A DNA stretch of 64,000 bases from Camelus bactrianus (Eukaryota; Chordata; Mammalia; Artiodactyla; Camelidae): NCBI RefSeq assembly GCF_048773025.1, contig NC_133559.1:21854501-21918500 (forward strand). Direction: 5' to 3'. The notes under the pieces are model-generated. The model searched no databases. It was not told the DNA's origin and saw only the letters and a list, made by a program, of their open reading frames with translations. Below, one piece after another: positions 54,365 to 64,000 of the stretch (position 1 is the stretch's first letter; each line of letters opens with the position of its first letter). A program made the translations under genes and the position numbers.

Positions 54365-54840
54365 GTTTTAAAAAATTGTGATAAAATATACATAAAATTT
54401 ACCATCTTAACCATTTTTAAGTGTATAGTTCAGTGGCATTAAGCACATTCACATAGTTGCATAACCATCACCACCATCCATCTCCAGAACTTCTTATCTT
54501 CCCGGACTGAAAATCTGTCCCCATTAAACAGTGACTCATTCCCTCTGCACCGCAGCCCCTGGCAACCACCATTCTGCTTTCTATCTCTATGAATTTGAAT
54601 ACATACCCTTGTTCTTTTGTGTCTGGCTTCTTTCACTTAACATCTTCAATTTTCATCCATGTTGTAGCATGTGTCAATATGTCCTTACTTTTTATGACTG
54701 AATAATACTCATTGTAAGGACATACAACACTGTTTCTCTATTCATCTGTTGATGGACACTTGCTTTGCTTCCACCTTTTGACTATTGTGAATCATGCCAC
54801 TGGGAACACGTATGTGCAAAACTCTTAAGCAGTATTAGTA
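54365..54840 (-). repeat. Old L1 (L1M) 3' fragment
   Basis: Textbook L1M complement: 'aaatatacataaaatttacc', 'cagtggcattaagcacattc', 'cccctggcaaccaccattct' and 'tctgttgatggacacttgct'. Confidence 0.9.
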
Positions 54841-55730
54841 TGTTATTAGGCTGTTTTTTCACTTTAAGAAGAGATTAAAGCAATTCAATGGCTGGTAAGA
54901 TAGGAAGCACTGAGATGGGACGAGAAGACTCCAGGATATTCTTTAATTAATAGTGTTGGTTTTGAAAAACAGCCTAAGATTTTCCCCCAATGCCTCCTCC
55001 TCCAGCAGTGTGTGGGGAAGCCTGGCAAAGCCCAAAGAAGGCTCACTTTTTGTGTTCTGGGGAGGAGTCTGCGATTCTCCCTGGGCATTTGACAGAAAGT
55101 GGGGAAGGCTGTTGGCCTTACTGCCCTGGAATTCTAAAATCAGAAGAACCATCCTCATTTATTCATTTATTCATTCAACAAACACATATTAAATGCCTAT
55201 CGTGTACCATGGTGTATGTGTATGAGGTGGGGTAACAGGAAAAAAAAAAATCCCTGCCCTTCTGATGCTTATATTCAATGGGACATTATAGATGTAGATG
55301 TGGGTGGAGATATCCCCCACTGCCAGTTATATCGCCTTTGTTTTTTACACATAGCATTTCCCTTTGAGGCTTAAAAGTTATTTTTTGGGGAGACAGGTTA
55401 TAATTTAATAGTCAAGTGTTTTGAGATTTGATCATGAGAGACTGTTCTAGTTACTGCATTGATTCTGGGTCTAATAAAGTAACAAGAACCATTGTATAGA
55501 TGATGAGATTGAGGACAGAGAGGTTAGCTGACTTGCCAAGCTCACAGAACTAGTCCCAGGCCAAGGCTATGATCTGAATCCCCACTCAACCCTGTCCGCT
55601 GGAGAAGCAACCACTCAAGGACAAAGGCCTGACTGCTGTCATGGAATCCTTACTTATAAAATGTATCAATTGATTAAAATACAGGCTTTGTGCCATTTCA
55701 ATCAATACCCCCAATGCAAATTTTCTTAAA
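54841..55730. other. Intergenic DNA with L2 and MIR fragments
   Basis: About 55150-55330 resembles an L2 ('cattcaacaaacacatatta', 'gtgtaccatg'). About 55480-55610 resembles a minus-strand MIR ('gatgagattgaggacagag', 'tagctgacttgccaagctca'). The short overlapping ORFs at 54885-55235 are on both strands and unassigned. Confidence 0.55.
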
Positions 55731-55734
55731 ATAA

Positions 55735-56780
55735 TTCTAAAATGTACATAAAAGAATAAGTGGGATGGGAGGGAGGTAGAAAGTTAAGAAATTTTCAAAG
55801 AGGAAAAATAATGAATAGTTTTGCTCTACCAGACATTAAAATGTCATATATTATAAAGCCATAGTGATTGAATTAGTGTGGTCCTGATGCTAAAACTGGC
55901 AGGTAACTGAACTAGATTAGACAGGCCAGAAAGAAACTCCAGTGTAATTACAATCTGTTATATATTTAAGGAAGCATAAAAATCATGGAGTAAGTGGTAC
56001 TGGAATAACTGGTTAAAGAACAACTGGGAAAAACTGTTTTAAATATATCAAAATAAATTTTAGATAAAGAGTTAAATGCTAACAAAGCTTTTAAAAAGAA
56101 GAAAACATAGATGAATATATTTTTAAACTTAAATCCCAATAGGCAATTCTCAGAATGTCTAATAACATTACAAGTATCCAACCTCATTAGTTTCCAAGAG
56201 AATGCAAATTAAAACGATGACAATTTAATCTAGCAAACTAACAAAGGTTCGAAAAAAGTTCAGGGTGGTTATGGGTGCGGGGAAATAGATGATTTCATAT
56301 CCTAGTGGTAGAAATATAAATTGGTCTTTGTCTGCAAAGCAGTTTGGCAAGAATCTTTTCAAAGTTTTTATTTATTGACCCAATTATGCCACTTTTACGA
56401 ATTTATTCCAAGGAAATCCTGAGAAACTCTAAAATGTATAAATAAAGACACATGTCCTGGGATTATTTATAGTAAGAACAAATAAATAACTTAAAGTCTA
56501 ACATGAGGGGAAGAGTTAAATTAATTAAGAAATTACCTATCATAACTTTAAGTTTAAAAAATCTGATGGGTTCCAAATTTTTAAATATACAGGTATATTT
56601 ATAGGTTAGATAGATACATAGAAAAAAAAAGATTAAGAAGGGAATGCACTCAAATACTAAGAGTAACAGATAAGTGACCAGATTATTGGTTATGTTTTTA
56701 TGCTTTTAAATTTTTTTCAATTTCCTTATCATTTATATGTTTTATTTTTAGACTCACAAAAATGTTGAAGGTTATTTAAA
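55735..56780 (+). repeat. Old L1 ORF2 3' remnant
   Basis: 'ttataaagccatagtgattg', 'agtggtactggaataactgg' and 'aatataaattggtctttgtc', then 'ttattccaaggaaatcctga', follow the ORF2 C-terminal order of an old L1. Strongly eroded. Confidence 0.65.
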
Positions 56781-57497
56781 AATATTTACCTGTCCTTGGC
56801 TTTTTATGCCTCTATTACTTCACCCCAAATATTTGAAAATGTGTTTGTCAGAGGGCATGAAGGCAAGGGGGTCACGATCTGGTCCTTGTGCTAAGCCTTG
56901 GGGACAGACACAGTCAGAACCCTGGACAAAGCAGAAAGAAACGGATTCAGGGACATTTGCTACCTTCCTATTTAGCACTAGTCATTCACTCTCCCTTTGG
57001 GCTTTATTTCTCTGGCTCCTCTGTGTCTGCTATCAAATAAGTTGTTCCTTTGGTGTCTAGTCCATACCTAATACAGGACTGATCATTTTCTTAACCTCTC
57101 GGTTTGATTTTGGGGGGAGGATCAGTTATTCCTTTTTATTGTTTTGGGATTGGGAATTAACAGGGTTAACCTGGCTGCAGCCCTCAGAGTCGTGCAGTAA
57201 GAATATTTACTTGGCATATGCCAGTGCCCAGAGACCTTGTCTGGCCCAGACTGACTCAGCAACTTCCTGCACCCGAACACGCTTCCCCGCTCCACCCCTG
57301 CCGTGCTCCCCAACCACCCTGTTCTCCCGGAGGGCCCTCCAGGGCCAGGCCGCCCCCACGGGGAAGGCTGAATATGGTTTCACTCAAAACAACCGGACTT
57401 CTTAGGCTCTCAGTGGTCTTGGGGACAGCCAAGAACAGAGAGGAGGAAGGTGGGAGTGAAGGAAAAGAACGAGATGGAGGGAGAGAGAAAGGCACAG

Positions 57498-57519
57498 ACA
57501 CACGCGCGCGCGCGCGCAT
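57498..57519. repeat. Alternating purine-pyrimidine (CA)(CG)7 tract
   Basis: Twenty-two alternating bases with seven consecutive CG dinucleotides, directly visible. Such tracts are rare in CpG-depleted mammalian DNA and can adopt Z-DNA. Confidence 0.9.
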
Positions 57520-57711
57520 TTTCAACCCTGGCTCTGAAATGGTGTGTATGGATAGACTGCCCATTGACCACCACCAGCTAAATCGTAATCCTGTTGGTGT
57601 ACCAGCTTGGCCCTGGAGTGTGGGTGGCCTTAGCACTTAATCGCGGGAGCAGCTGCAGCTGCCCCTGCCAGGGGGTCTCCTCCTGGAGCTACGTGCTGTG
57701 CACGGAATTGA

Positions 57712-57725
57712 ACACGAGGTGGCAG
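57712..57725 (+). promoter_or_regulatory. CTCF-like motif
   Basis: ACACGAGGTGGCAG matches 12 of 14 positions of the CCGCGNGGNGGCAG form of the CTCF consensus, including CGNGGNGGCAG in full. It lies in a GC-rich patch between MRPS14 and the next gene. Confidence 0.4.
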
Positions 57726-58464
57726 TAGTAGCACGTCCGCGCGCTACGGCCTGCGGCAAACGGGAAACACAAAGCGGTTCTCCGAAAAAGATGATGACAC
57801 GTTGCCTATCATCAGGGAGAACCTGTGTTTGCGATTGAGTTTGCCTCTTCTGTAGGACTCCCGGGCAGGACAGGCTACGTGATTTGTCTCTACAATGCGA
57901 AGTAGGAATGTAGGGCTCCTTGTTCATAAAACAGGAGAAAGCTGCAGTTAAATATAATAAAATATAAAGCGGAACTCAGGTGCCGTGGAGCAGCACCCCG
58001 GGCTTACCTTAGGCACCTCTCACTTCTTGCCCTGGGGCTTCTCTGAGGTTGACACGGGACACCTGAGGAACCAGGGGCGTACCAAGCACCCACACGCGCA
58101 CGGCTCCCAAGTGCAGGGCTGCAGACGGTCGAGGGGACATCCTGAACCAATTGGCGTTGGAAGCCTGTGGATAACACACCTCCTATGGCTCCTGGAAGGT
58201 CTGGGAGATGGGGAGCACCTGTGCTAACGTAGTACCGCATCGCCCTGCTGCTTCCCCCATTCCTTGTCCTCTGTCCTTGCCCTTCACTCCTGCTCCCTGG
58301 GGTCACTGCCCTAATCTACTTCTTGTACATAAATCTCTGTCACGGAGCCTGCTTTTGCAGGCGGTGGGGGAGTAGGGGGAACTCAGGTTAAGACAAAAAT
58401 ATCCCCTCCAAAATATTATCCAAATCTTGTTGATTCTACTTGTAATTGTCTCTTTAATTTTCCC

Positions 58465-58870
58465 CTCTCCTACCTCTGCTCCTCTTGGTCAGACCTTCTT
58501 CATCTCCTGCCTGAACTGGTATTAACTGGATTCCTAATTTCTTTTTTTACTTAACCCATTTTTTACTTTCCCCCCAAAATCTCCACCCATTTCTGCTTCC
58601 AGAGGGAACTTTCGAAAGCACTACAACTACTCACTTTGGGTGGCTCCCTGTTGCCTACACAATAAAGCCCAGCCCTCCGCAGCACCCTGGCCATCTCCCC
58701 AGGTGCCTCTAACCACACTGGATTAGCTCCCTTCCCAGGCTCCTCTCGGTGGTCCTTCCTTGTAAAGACTTTATTTCAGGCAGCCTTTCCATTCAGTTCA
58801 GTTTAGTTCATCAGATGTTTAATTGAACACCAGGCACACGGTAGTTTCTGCCACCAACAAGTGAGGAGCA
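58465..58870 (+). repeat. L2 3' fragment
   Basis: 'cttcatctcctgcctgaact', 'tcactttgggtggctccctg', 'aataaagcccagccctccgc' and 'aggtgcctctaaccacactg' are L2 3' text, followed by a second L2-like end near 58800. Confidence 0.65.
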
Positions 58871-59790
58871 TGTCACAAGGTGGGTGGGTAGGGGGAGACC
58901 CTACAAGGTACTGGGGTTAGTACAGAATCTGTCCCATGTCAACACAATCCCGTGTAAAGGCTTTTAGCAAGTCCGCCCCAGTGGAGGGGACTGAAAAGAC
59001 TTTCCCGAGGCCAGAACCACCGGGGTTTTGGTAGACAGATAGGAAACTTCGCGTTTGAGGAACTTGAGATCTTGTGGAAAAACAAGGTTCTGAAAAGCCC
59101 TTTTATCTTTACGTGAATCATAAAGACTGCTGTCTACATAACGGCAGTACGACTGACATCTTGTGCACTTTAAATTAGTCATAGCGAATAAGGTACTCAA
59201 TTTCCACTTACCATCCTGACTCATAAAAAGTGTGTTACCTTTGCTTCCCAGCAGTTCCAAGGAGATGTTTGCACATTTGTTTTGATTTGTTGCAGGTAAT
59301 ATGCATACAAAGAACTGTTTCTCTCCTGAGTCTCATTTTCCAGCCGTATATTCAGTATCTTCCTGACTGGAGGACTAGAATTATTGATTTTCCAGCTCCT
59401 TCGTTCTGGCCGCTGGTTGCAGTGTGCAGGTTGGCACTGGCTAAGGAGGCAATGGCCTGACGTCCGGCCCCACGCATTTTGCCAGGCCTGGCTCCCTGGC
59501 TTGTGACTGTATTACTTAAATTCTGCTGTGTTTCAGAGATGTCAAGTAAGTTGGTGCTTGATATAAAAATGGTTTAGGATAATCTTATTTAACCAATGAG
59601 GCTCAGCTCAGCAGGTCATTCTCAACCCTTCCGTCCCGCTCCCAGGATTTATCATCTCGCTCATGGCCTTGGGCATGATATCTGTGTGTAGGAGCACCTA
59701 TGACCAACTCCTCTGTCAGTCTTAGCTACCTGCCTCCTTCCTCTCAGGCTCACTCCCTGTCCTGAGGACCTGGCTTCCTTTTCCTCACTG
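58871..59790. other. Intergenic DNA, nothing assigned
   Basis: No recognisable exon or repeat family. ORFs of 60-98 codons occur on both strands without family features. Confidence 0.45.
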
Positions 59791-59794
59791 GATT

Positions 59795-60205
59795 CATGTC
59801 CTGTGGTTGCCACAACAAATTGCCACAAACTGAGTGACTTAAAATAACAGAAATGGATTCTCTCACAGCCTGGGACCACAGACATCCCAAATCAAAGTTT
59901 CAGGAGGGCCACATTCCCTGCAAAGGCTCTAGGGGAGGGTCCTTCCTCTTTTGGTGGCTCCACATTTCCTTGGCTTGTGGCATCATTATCCGCCCCTGGC
60001 CGTCTTTACTGTGTGTGTCTTTGTGTTCTTTTCTGCCTCTTATAGGAACATTCTCTTTTGCATTTCGGCCAGTTCAATGAGCACATCTCAGTCCTTGTCT
60101 TAATTACATCTGCAAAGACCCTATTTCCAAATAAGGCCGGATTCTGCTGTTGTGGGTAGACATGAACTCTGGGGGGACACTATTCCACCCGTTGCACTCA
60201 TCTAC
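59795..60205 (-). mobile_element. MLT1-type LTR (ERVL-MaLR) fossil
   Basis: The plus strand reads the complement of an MLT1 LTR: 'tggttgccacaacaaattgc', 'gagtgacttaaaataacaga', 'agggtccttcctcttttggt', 'aattacatctgcaaagaccc' and 'atttccaaataaggccg', then 'gggggacactattccacc'. It is an LTR only, with no internal part. MLT1 copies are eutherian-wide, so the insertion is probably around 100 million years old (knowledge of the family). Confidence 0.8.
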
Positions 60206-62640
60206 TTCAACTTTATCGAGATGGCGAGGCCAGTTCGTCCATGTCTAATGCTTTTCCTAGTCTCAGTTGCAAGTTCCTCTCCTCCTATCTGACTCCATTA
60301 GGAGTGACTCACCATTTGTGTGCTCAAGGTTTGGCCATCCTTTCTAATCAGATATCTGAAGATGAGCACAGACTTACTGAAGTTTGTTACGGGGGGAAGC
60401 AAGGTCAGGGAGGATGGGACTGATAATCCGCAAACAACACTTTCAATATTGTACTTGGTTGACATGTTCCCCCAGCTGTCCAAAAATAAATGTATATGTA
60501 ATATTTGTATTCACTTCCCCCAACTTATTTGAAATTTCCTTGACAATGTGTTGTTTTCAACTTAACACCCAAGTTCCTGGCAGAATGTCTGGTATGTAGT
60601 AAGTGCTCACAAATATTTGTTGGATTGAAATGATTCAAACCCTTATCTTTGACCATGTCCTAACTAGACACTGTCACTCTGCATGGGAAAAGACTGGACT
60701 GGCACAAAATTCTCTCTTCATGGCTCATGGATTTCCCTTTAAGTCCAGCCGCTATGGATATAACCTACTGGTCTAGTATTTTAGCGAAAAAAAAAATGCC
60801 CTTCTGTCTCTCCATTTCCAGGCATGGCAAAGACCACCATGCTTGCAGTGCTGATGGGGGTAACATTTAGTCTCCTACAGAAAGGAACCAGATTTGCCTC
60901 AAGAGGACGATGGAAGAGTGAAGGGCTCCCTTAGGCCTCCCTAAAACACTGTCATGAAGCATGTGCCTTGTCCCCCTGGCAAGAAAGTGAAGTCCACGAG
61001 GACAGAGATGAGGCAAAGCCCCCTTATTCCTAGGATCAAGCGTCTTGCTTGCCCAGAGCCAGACCCAACAACCCACAGATGGTGACGACAATGCTTAGTC
61101 ATTTGGCTGAAACCCAAGCAGATGTGGTCCCTCTGCTACCCCCTGGAATGCCCAAGAGAGCCTTGCCTGCCCCCTGGCCACCTGGAAAGACAGGACCCCC
61201 AGGGCTACTGGCCTTCATGGCTTCCAGATCTCCTGTCTCAGCAGAATTCCCAGGGAGCTACAGCACTCGCTTTTCCCTCTGTCCTCTGTGCCCAAGGCCA
61301 TGGTCCCCTTGATTGTCAAGCTGATTCTGTGGCTCGCTCCTGCCTTGCCAGCCATGTGGGTGCCTCCCTTTCCTCTTACCAGAGGAAAGTCTGCACTTAC
61401 TCTGAGGTTTTGGATCCAACGCAGAGACCTCCAAGGCACTCCCCTCCAGCTGCTTGTGGCCCAGGCTGAAACAAAATGTTTTGTGTGGTTCCAGGGACGA
61501 GGTCACATCCGTGTTCTTTTGCAATGTTCTTAATAGAGTTTCACTTGGGGGAATGAACAGTTGATAGGAAAGCAACTTCTTTCTTTCACATTATTCCCCA
61601 TCCCTCTTCTTCTTTCGCCTCTTCCTAGTTTTTCTAAATTTCAAACCTTAATGAAAAGGCAAAATGTTAGCAGTTTAGCTGAAATGCATTGCTTTTGGTA
61701 GTTATAGGGGAAAAAATACCAAAGAGCGATAAGTTAATGGGATTCAAGGGTAGAAAACCTCTGCAAAGCCACAGGGTGTGTCCCGATGATGCCAGGACAA
61801 GGTAGAGGTCCCCTTTCCTGGAGAAGATACACGGTGTGACCCTGCAGGCCACCCAGTGGCCCCAGAGCAGAAGTGTGTATCATGTCTTCATCTCTGTGGT
61901 CCCTTCTGGGGCCTGGGAAGAAGCAAGAGGAGAGCAGACTCACTTTCCATTCCTGTAAATTCCGCTTTACCTGTCTGTCTGAGAGCCCCCTCCATGGCTT
62001 TCTCCCCAAGAAATGCCTTGTCTCCCACTGGGTTTGTCAGTTGTCAGGCAAACTGGGTGACTCTGAATTCTGTCCTGATTTATTTTGGAAAAGGAAATTA
62101 AAATTGTGCTTCTGGGTGTGTTTTTCATTCTCTGCTCTTTGCTGTCATAAGTAGATAATATAATCTTCCGTGTTATTTGCTAATTGTTTCAAGCCTAGTC
62201 TCTCTGAGGGCAGAATTCATGTCATAACACTTCCCTGGATTTCTCACGATGCACAGTGCATAGTGGGCACTCAGTCTTTAGTAAACGCCTTGTCATCAAG
62301 TAACTAAGTTACTGGATTGAGTCTGACTTGCTGGACATCTGCTTTCAGGGTTCCATATGGGGTTTTGTTTTTTTCCTTCTTGGATGTAACTCATGGTGAC
62401 CAAGCATTCTTGACTTTTCAGCTCAGGGAAGAGAAGGGAAAAATGTACAATGGTAAATACCTAAATTGCTACATCTCCAGAGGAGGCACGCTGTAGGGTC
62501 ATTTTAGTATCCTGTACAGCACTGAGAAATGGAGTGTATATTCCCTAAAAAAATATGAAAAACATAAATTGCCATTAAAATTCATTTACTTCCTTCATAG
62601 GACCACAGGGCGATGCTTCGTTAATATTGACTCCCTTCTG
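60206..62640. other. Intergenic DNA with small L2 ends
   Basis: L2-like 3' ends near 60500-60640 ('gtctggtatgtagtaagtgc') and 62190-62310 ('agtgggcactcagtcttta'). 61.0-61.6 kb is GC-richer with overlapping ORFs on both strands and no supported gene. Confidence 0.5.
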
Positions 62641-62825
62641 CTACAGGGAAAGCTAGTCTATCTTTCCCTCTAGAGATGTCAACTCCAGAAGGGCACTGAG
62701 GATGACGATGGTAATGATGAGGATGACGATGCTCGTGGGTCTATTTAGTGCAATTCTATATCCCCATCTCCTGGAACAGCCCCTGGCACACAGTATGCAT
62801 TCAATAAATATCTGAATGAATGGAG
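62640..62825 (+). repeat. L2 3' end with a GAT-rich run
   Basis: 'cctggcacacagtatgcatt' and 'caataaatatctgaatgaat' are an L2 end. Inside it 62699-62735 is an imperfect GAT/GAC repeat ('gatgacgatggtaatgatga'). Confidence 0.6.
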
Positions 62826-64000
62826 CTCAGGTGAAATTCGGTGTAACCACACAGATTGTAGTAATCAGCAAGGCAGAAATTAGACTTGTCGTCTCAGACA
62901 TCTCAAGTCTGTCCTTGAGGTCTGACTCAAGCTGAGTGTCTCCCACTCTGATTTGATCTGGGACTCGGTACAAAACCTCAGCCTCATGCTTCCAGTAACC
63001 ACAGGCAGGGGTCTGCTTCTGGGAGAGCAGGAGTGTTTGCAGTCATGGAGGGGGACGGCCACCCAGTTGGAAGAGCTGATGTAATGAAGACGGGAGAACG
63101 AGCCAGCACACGTGGGCACCTCACTGCAGAGAGTGATTGTCTGTGTGGGGCGGCCATGGGGACCACAGAAGCCCTTCACAGGATTCTCTTTCTTCCTTTT
63201 GCTTCTTTAATTATCCTTCACCCCTCCATAGTAATACGTTGGGTTCTGATTGATGCTGATTTTAATACTGGGGAAGAATCAAAGAAACTTGGCAGCAGCT
63301 GGTCATTGCTGATGTTATTTGGAGTAATTAACCTTGGTGATCATTGTTTCCTCTGGGAAGACCCAGACTTCTCAGATACAGACATGAATCTGCTCACCTC
63401 ATTGTGCTCTAACGTGGCCCAAAGGTCATTAGCTCCATTTTTCAGATGGTGACACCAAAGCATGGACACTGACCTGAGGTCAGAAAGCCAGTCCTACCCT
63501 GCCTTTTATCCTGGTCCCCAGGCCCCCCTGAGCTTCTGCTGCTGGAAAGCAGTAGGCCCTTGACTTGCTGGTGTTATCTGATGGAGAAAATGATGTACTC
63601 CGTGATTCTAATATTACTTTGGTTTTTACAGCTGATGTTCCTTACCCCTGGAATAAAAGCCCAGGCAAAAGTGATCACCTATAAAGCTTCTTGGATGTAG
63701 GATCTCCCGATTTCTACAGAGAAACAGAGGGAATCGGGGAAAATCAACTGGTAGATACTATGTAGCTGAAAAAAGTTTTAAAATAACGAGCGGTGTCTAG
63801 CCGGTACACTGGGAGCAAGCTCAGGACGCTTTTGCCCTCAGCTTTTGGTCCCGAGGGTGGGATGCAGTAGGAGTTGCAGACTCAGAGCCACAGGGCAATG
63901 GCTCCACCGTGGACTCGCTCTGAGCCCTTGTGCAAGTCACATGACCTCTCTGGGCATCTACCGAAGTCCTCACCTGTAATAATGCCCTCCTCTTTGGGTT
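62826..64000. other. Intergenic DNA at the right end
   Basis: A MIR-like piece at 63885-63985 ('gcaagtcacatgacctctct') and possibly another near 63400-63480 are the only features supported. In human the next gene on this side is TNN, and none of its exons is recognised here. Confidence 0.5.

Larger units (their letters stand above)
56781..58460. other. Intergenic DNA, partly GC-rich
   Basis: Mostly unique sequence. It contains a CG dinucleotide run (57503-57516) and a CTCF-like motif (57712). 57200-58300 is comparatively GC-rich, with several overlapping frames on both strands that I do not accept as genes. Confidence 0.5.

Noticed and set aside
57218-57640. 140-codon plus-strand ORF and 126-codon minus-strand ORF over the same bases
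   Set aside because: They are mutually overlapping, arginine/proline-rich and compositional, with no family resemblance.
61049-61575. Cluster of 74-115 codon ORFs on both strands
   Set aside because: Several frames are open at once on both strands in GC-rich DNA. No domain, splice structure or known protein was seen.
52850-64000. Searched for tenascin-N (TNN) exons expected on this side by synteny
   Set aside because: No tenascin, EGF or FN3-like coding segment was found. In human TNN starts tens of kilobases away.

Overview
This is a gene-bearing piece of a placental mammal chromosome, syntenic with human 1q25.1. Three host genes are read exon by exon: the 3' end of RABGAP1L (+ strand, last five coding exons 1336-10572, 3' UTR to about 15650), the complete CACYBP gene (+ strand, six coding exons 20362-29429), and the complete MRPS14 gene (- strand, three coding exons between 52688 and 37571). 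All junctions obey GT-AG, the phases close, and the spliced products come to 203 (partial), 230 and 128 residues. The younger L1 copies end in the 3' sequence I associate with even-toed ungulates, closest in my recollection to camelids (alpaca, llama, camel). No BovB and no abundant tRNA-type SINE of ruminant or pig type was noticed. The camelid assignment is an inference.

Layout. 1-10572: RABGAP1L exons for the C-terminal coiled coil, with MIR, L2 and L1 fragments in the introns and one good CTCF-like motif at 7635. 10573-15650: a long RABGAP1L 3' UTR with a 55-bp GT microsatellite. 15650-19560: intergenic, repeat-rich (L1, L2, older L1). 19560-20720: CACYBP promoter and CpG island, with CLEAR/E-box, CRE, YY1 and ETS-like sites. 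20362-29860: CACYBP. 29860-37270: region between the convergent genes CACYBP and MRPS14, holding two L1 copies, L2, and an unexplained exon-like pair at 36941-37264. 37280-52700: MRPS14, whose introns carry a nearly full-span but broken L1 (42575-48040), a retroviral LTR nested in an old L1, and a long L2 ORF2 relic split by a DNA transposon. 52640-52800: MRPS14 promoter and CpG island. 52850-64000: intergenic DNA toward what is TNN in human; only repeats, two LTR fossils and a possible CTCF site are supported, and no exon is seen.

The three genes do not form a pathway. RABGAP1L is a Rab GTPase-activating protein of endosomal traffic, CACYBP is an adaptor for Siah-1/Skp1 ubiquitin ligases and S100 proteins, and MRPS14 is protein uS14m of the mitochondrial ribosome. 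They are neighbours by conserved synteny. The best leads beyond them are the spliceable ORF pair near 37 kb, an open frame in CACYBP intron 2, an antisense ORF in the RABGAP1L 3' UTR, and a Kozak-perfect small ORF upstream of CACYBP. No new system was established.
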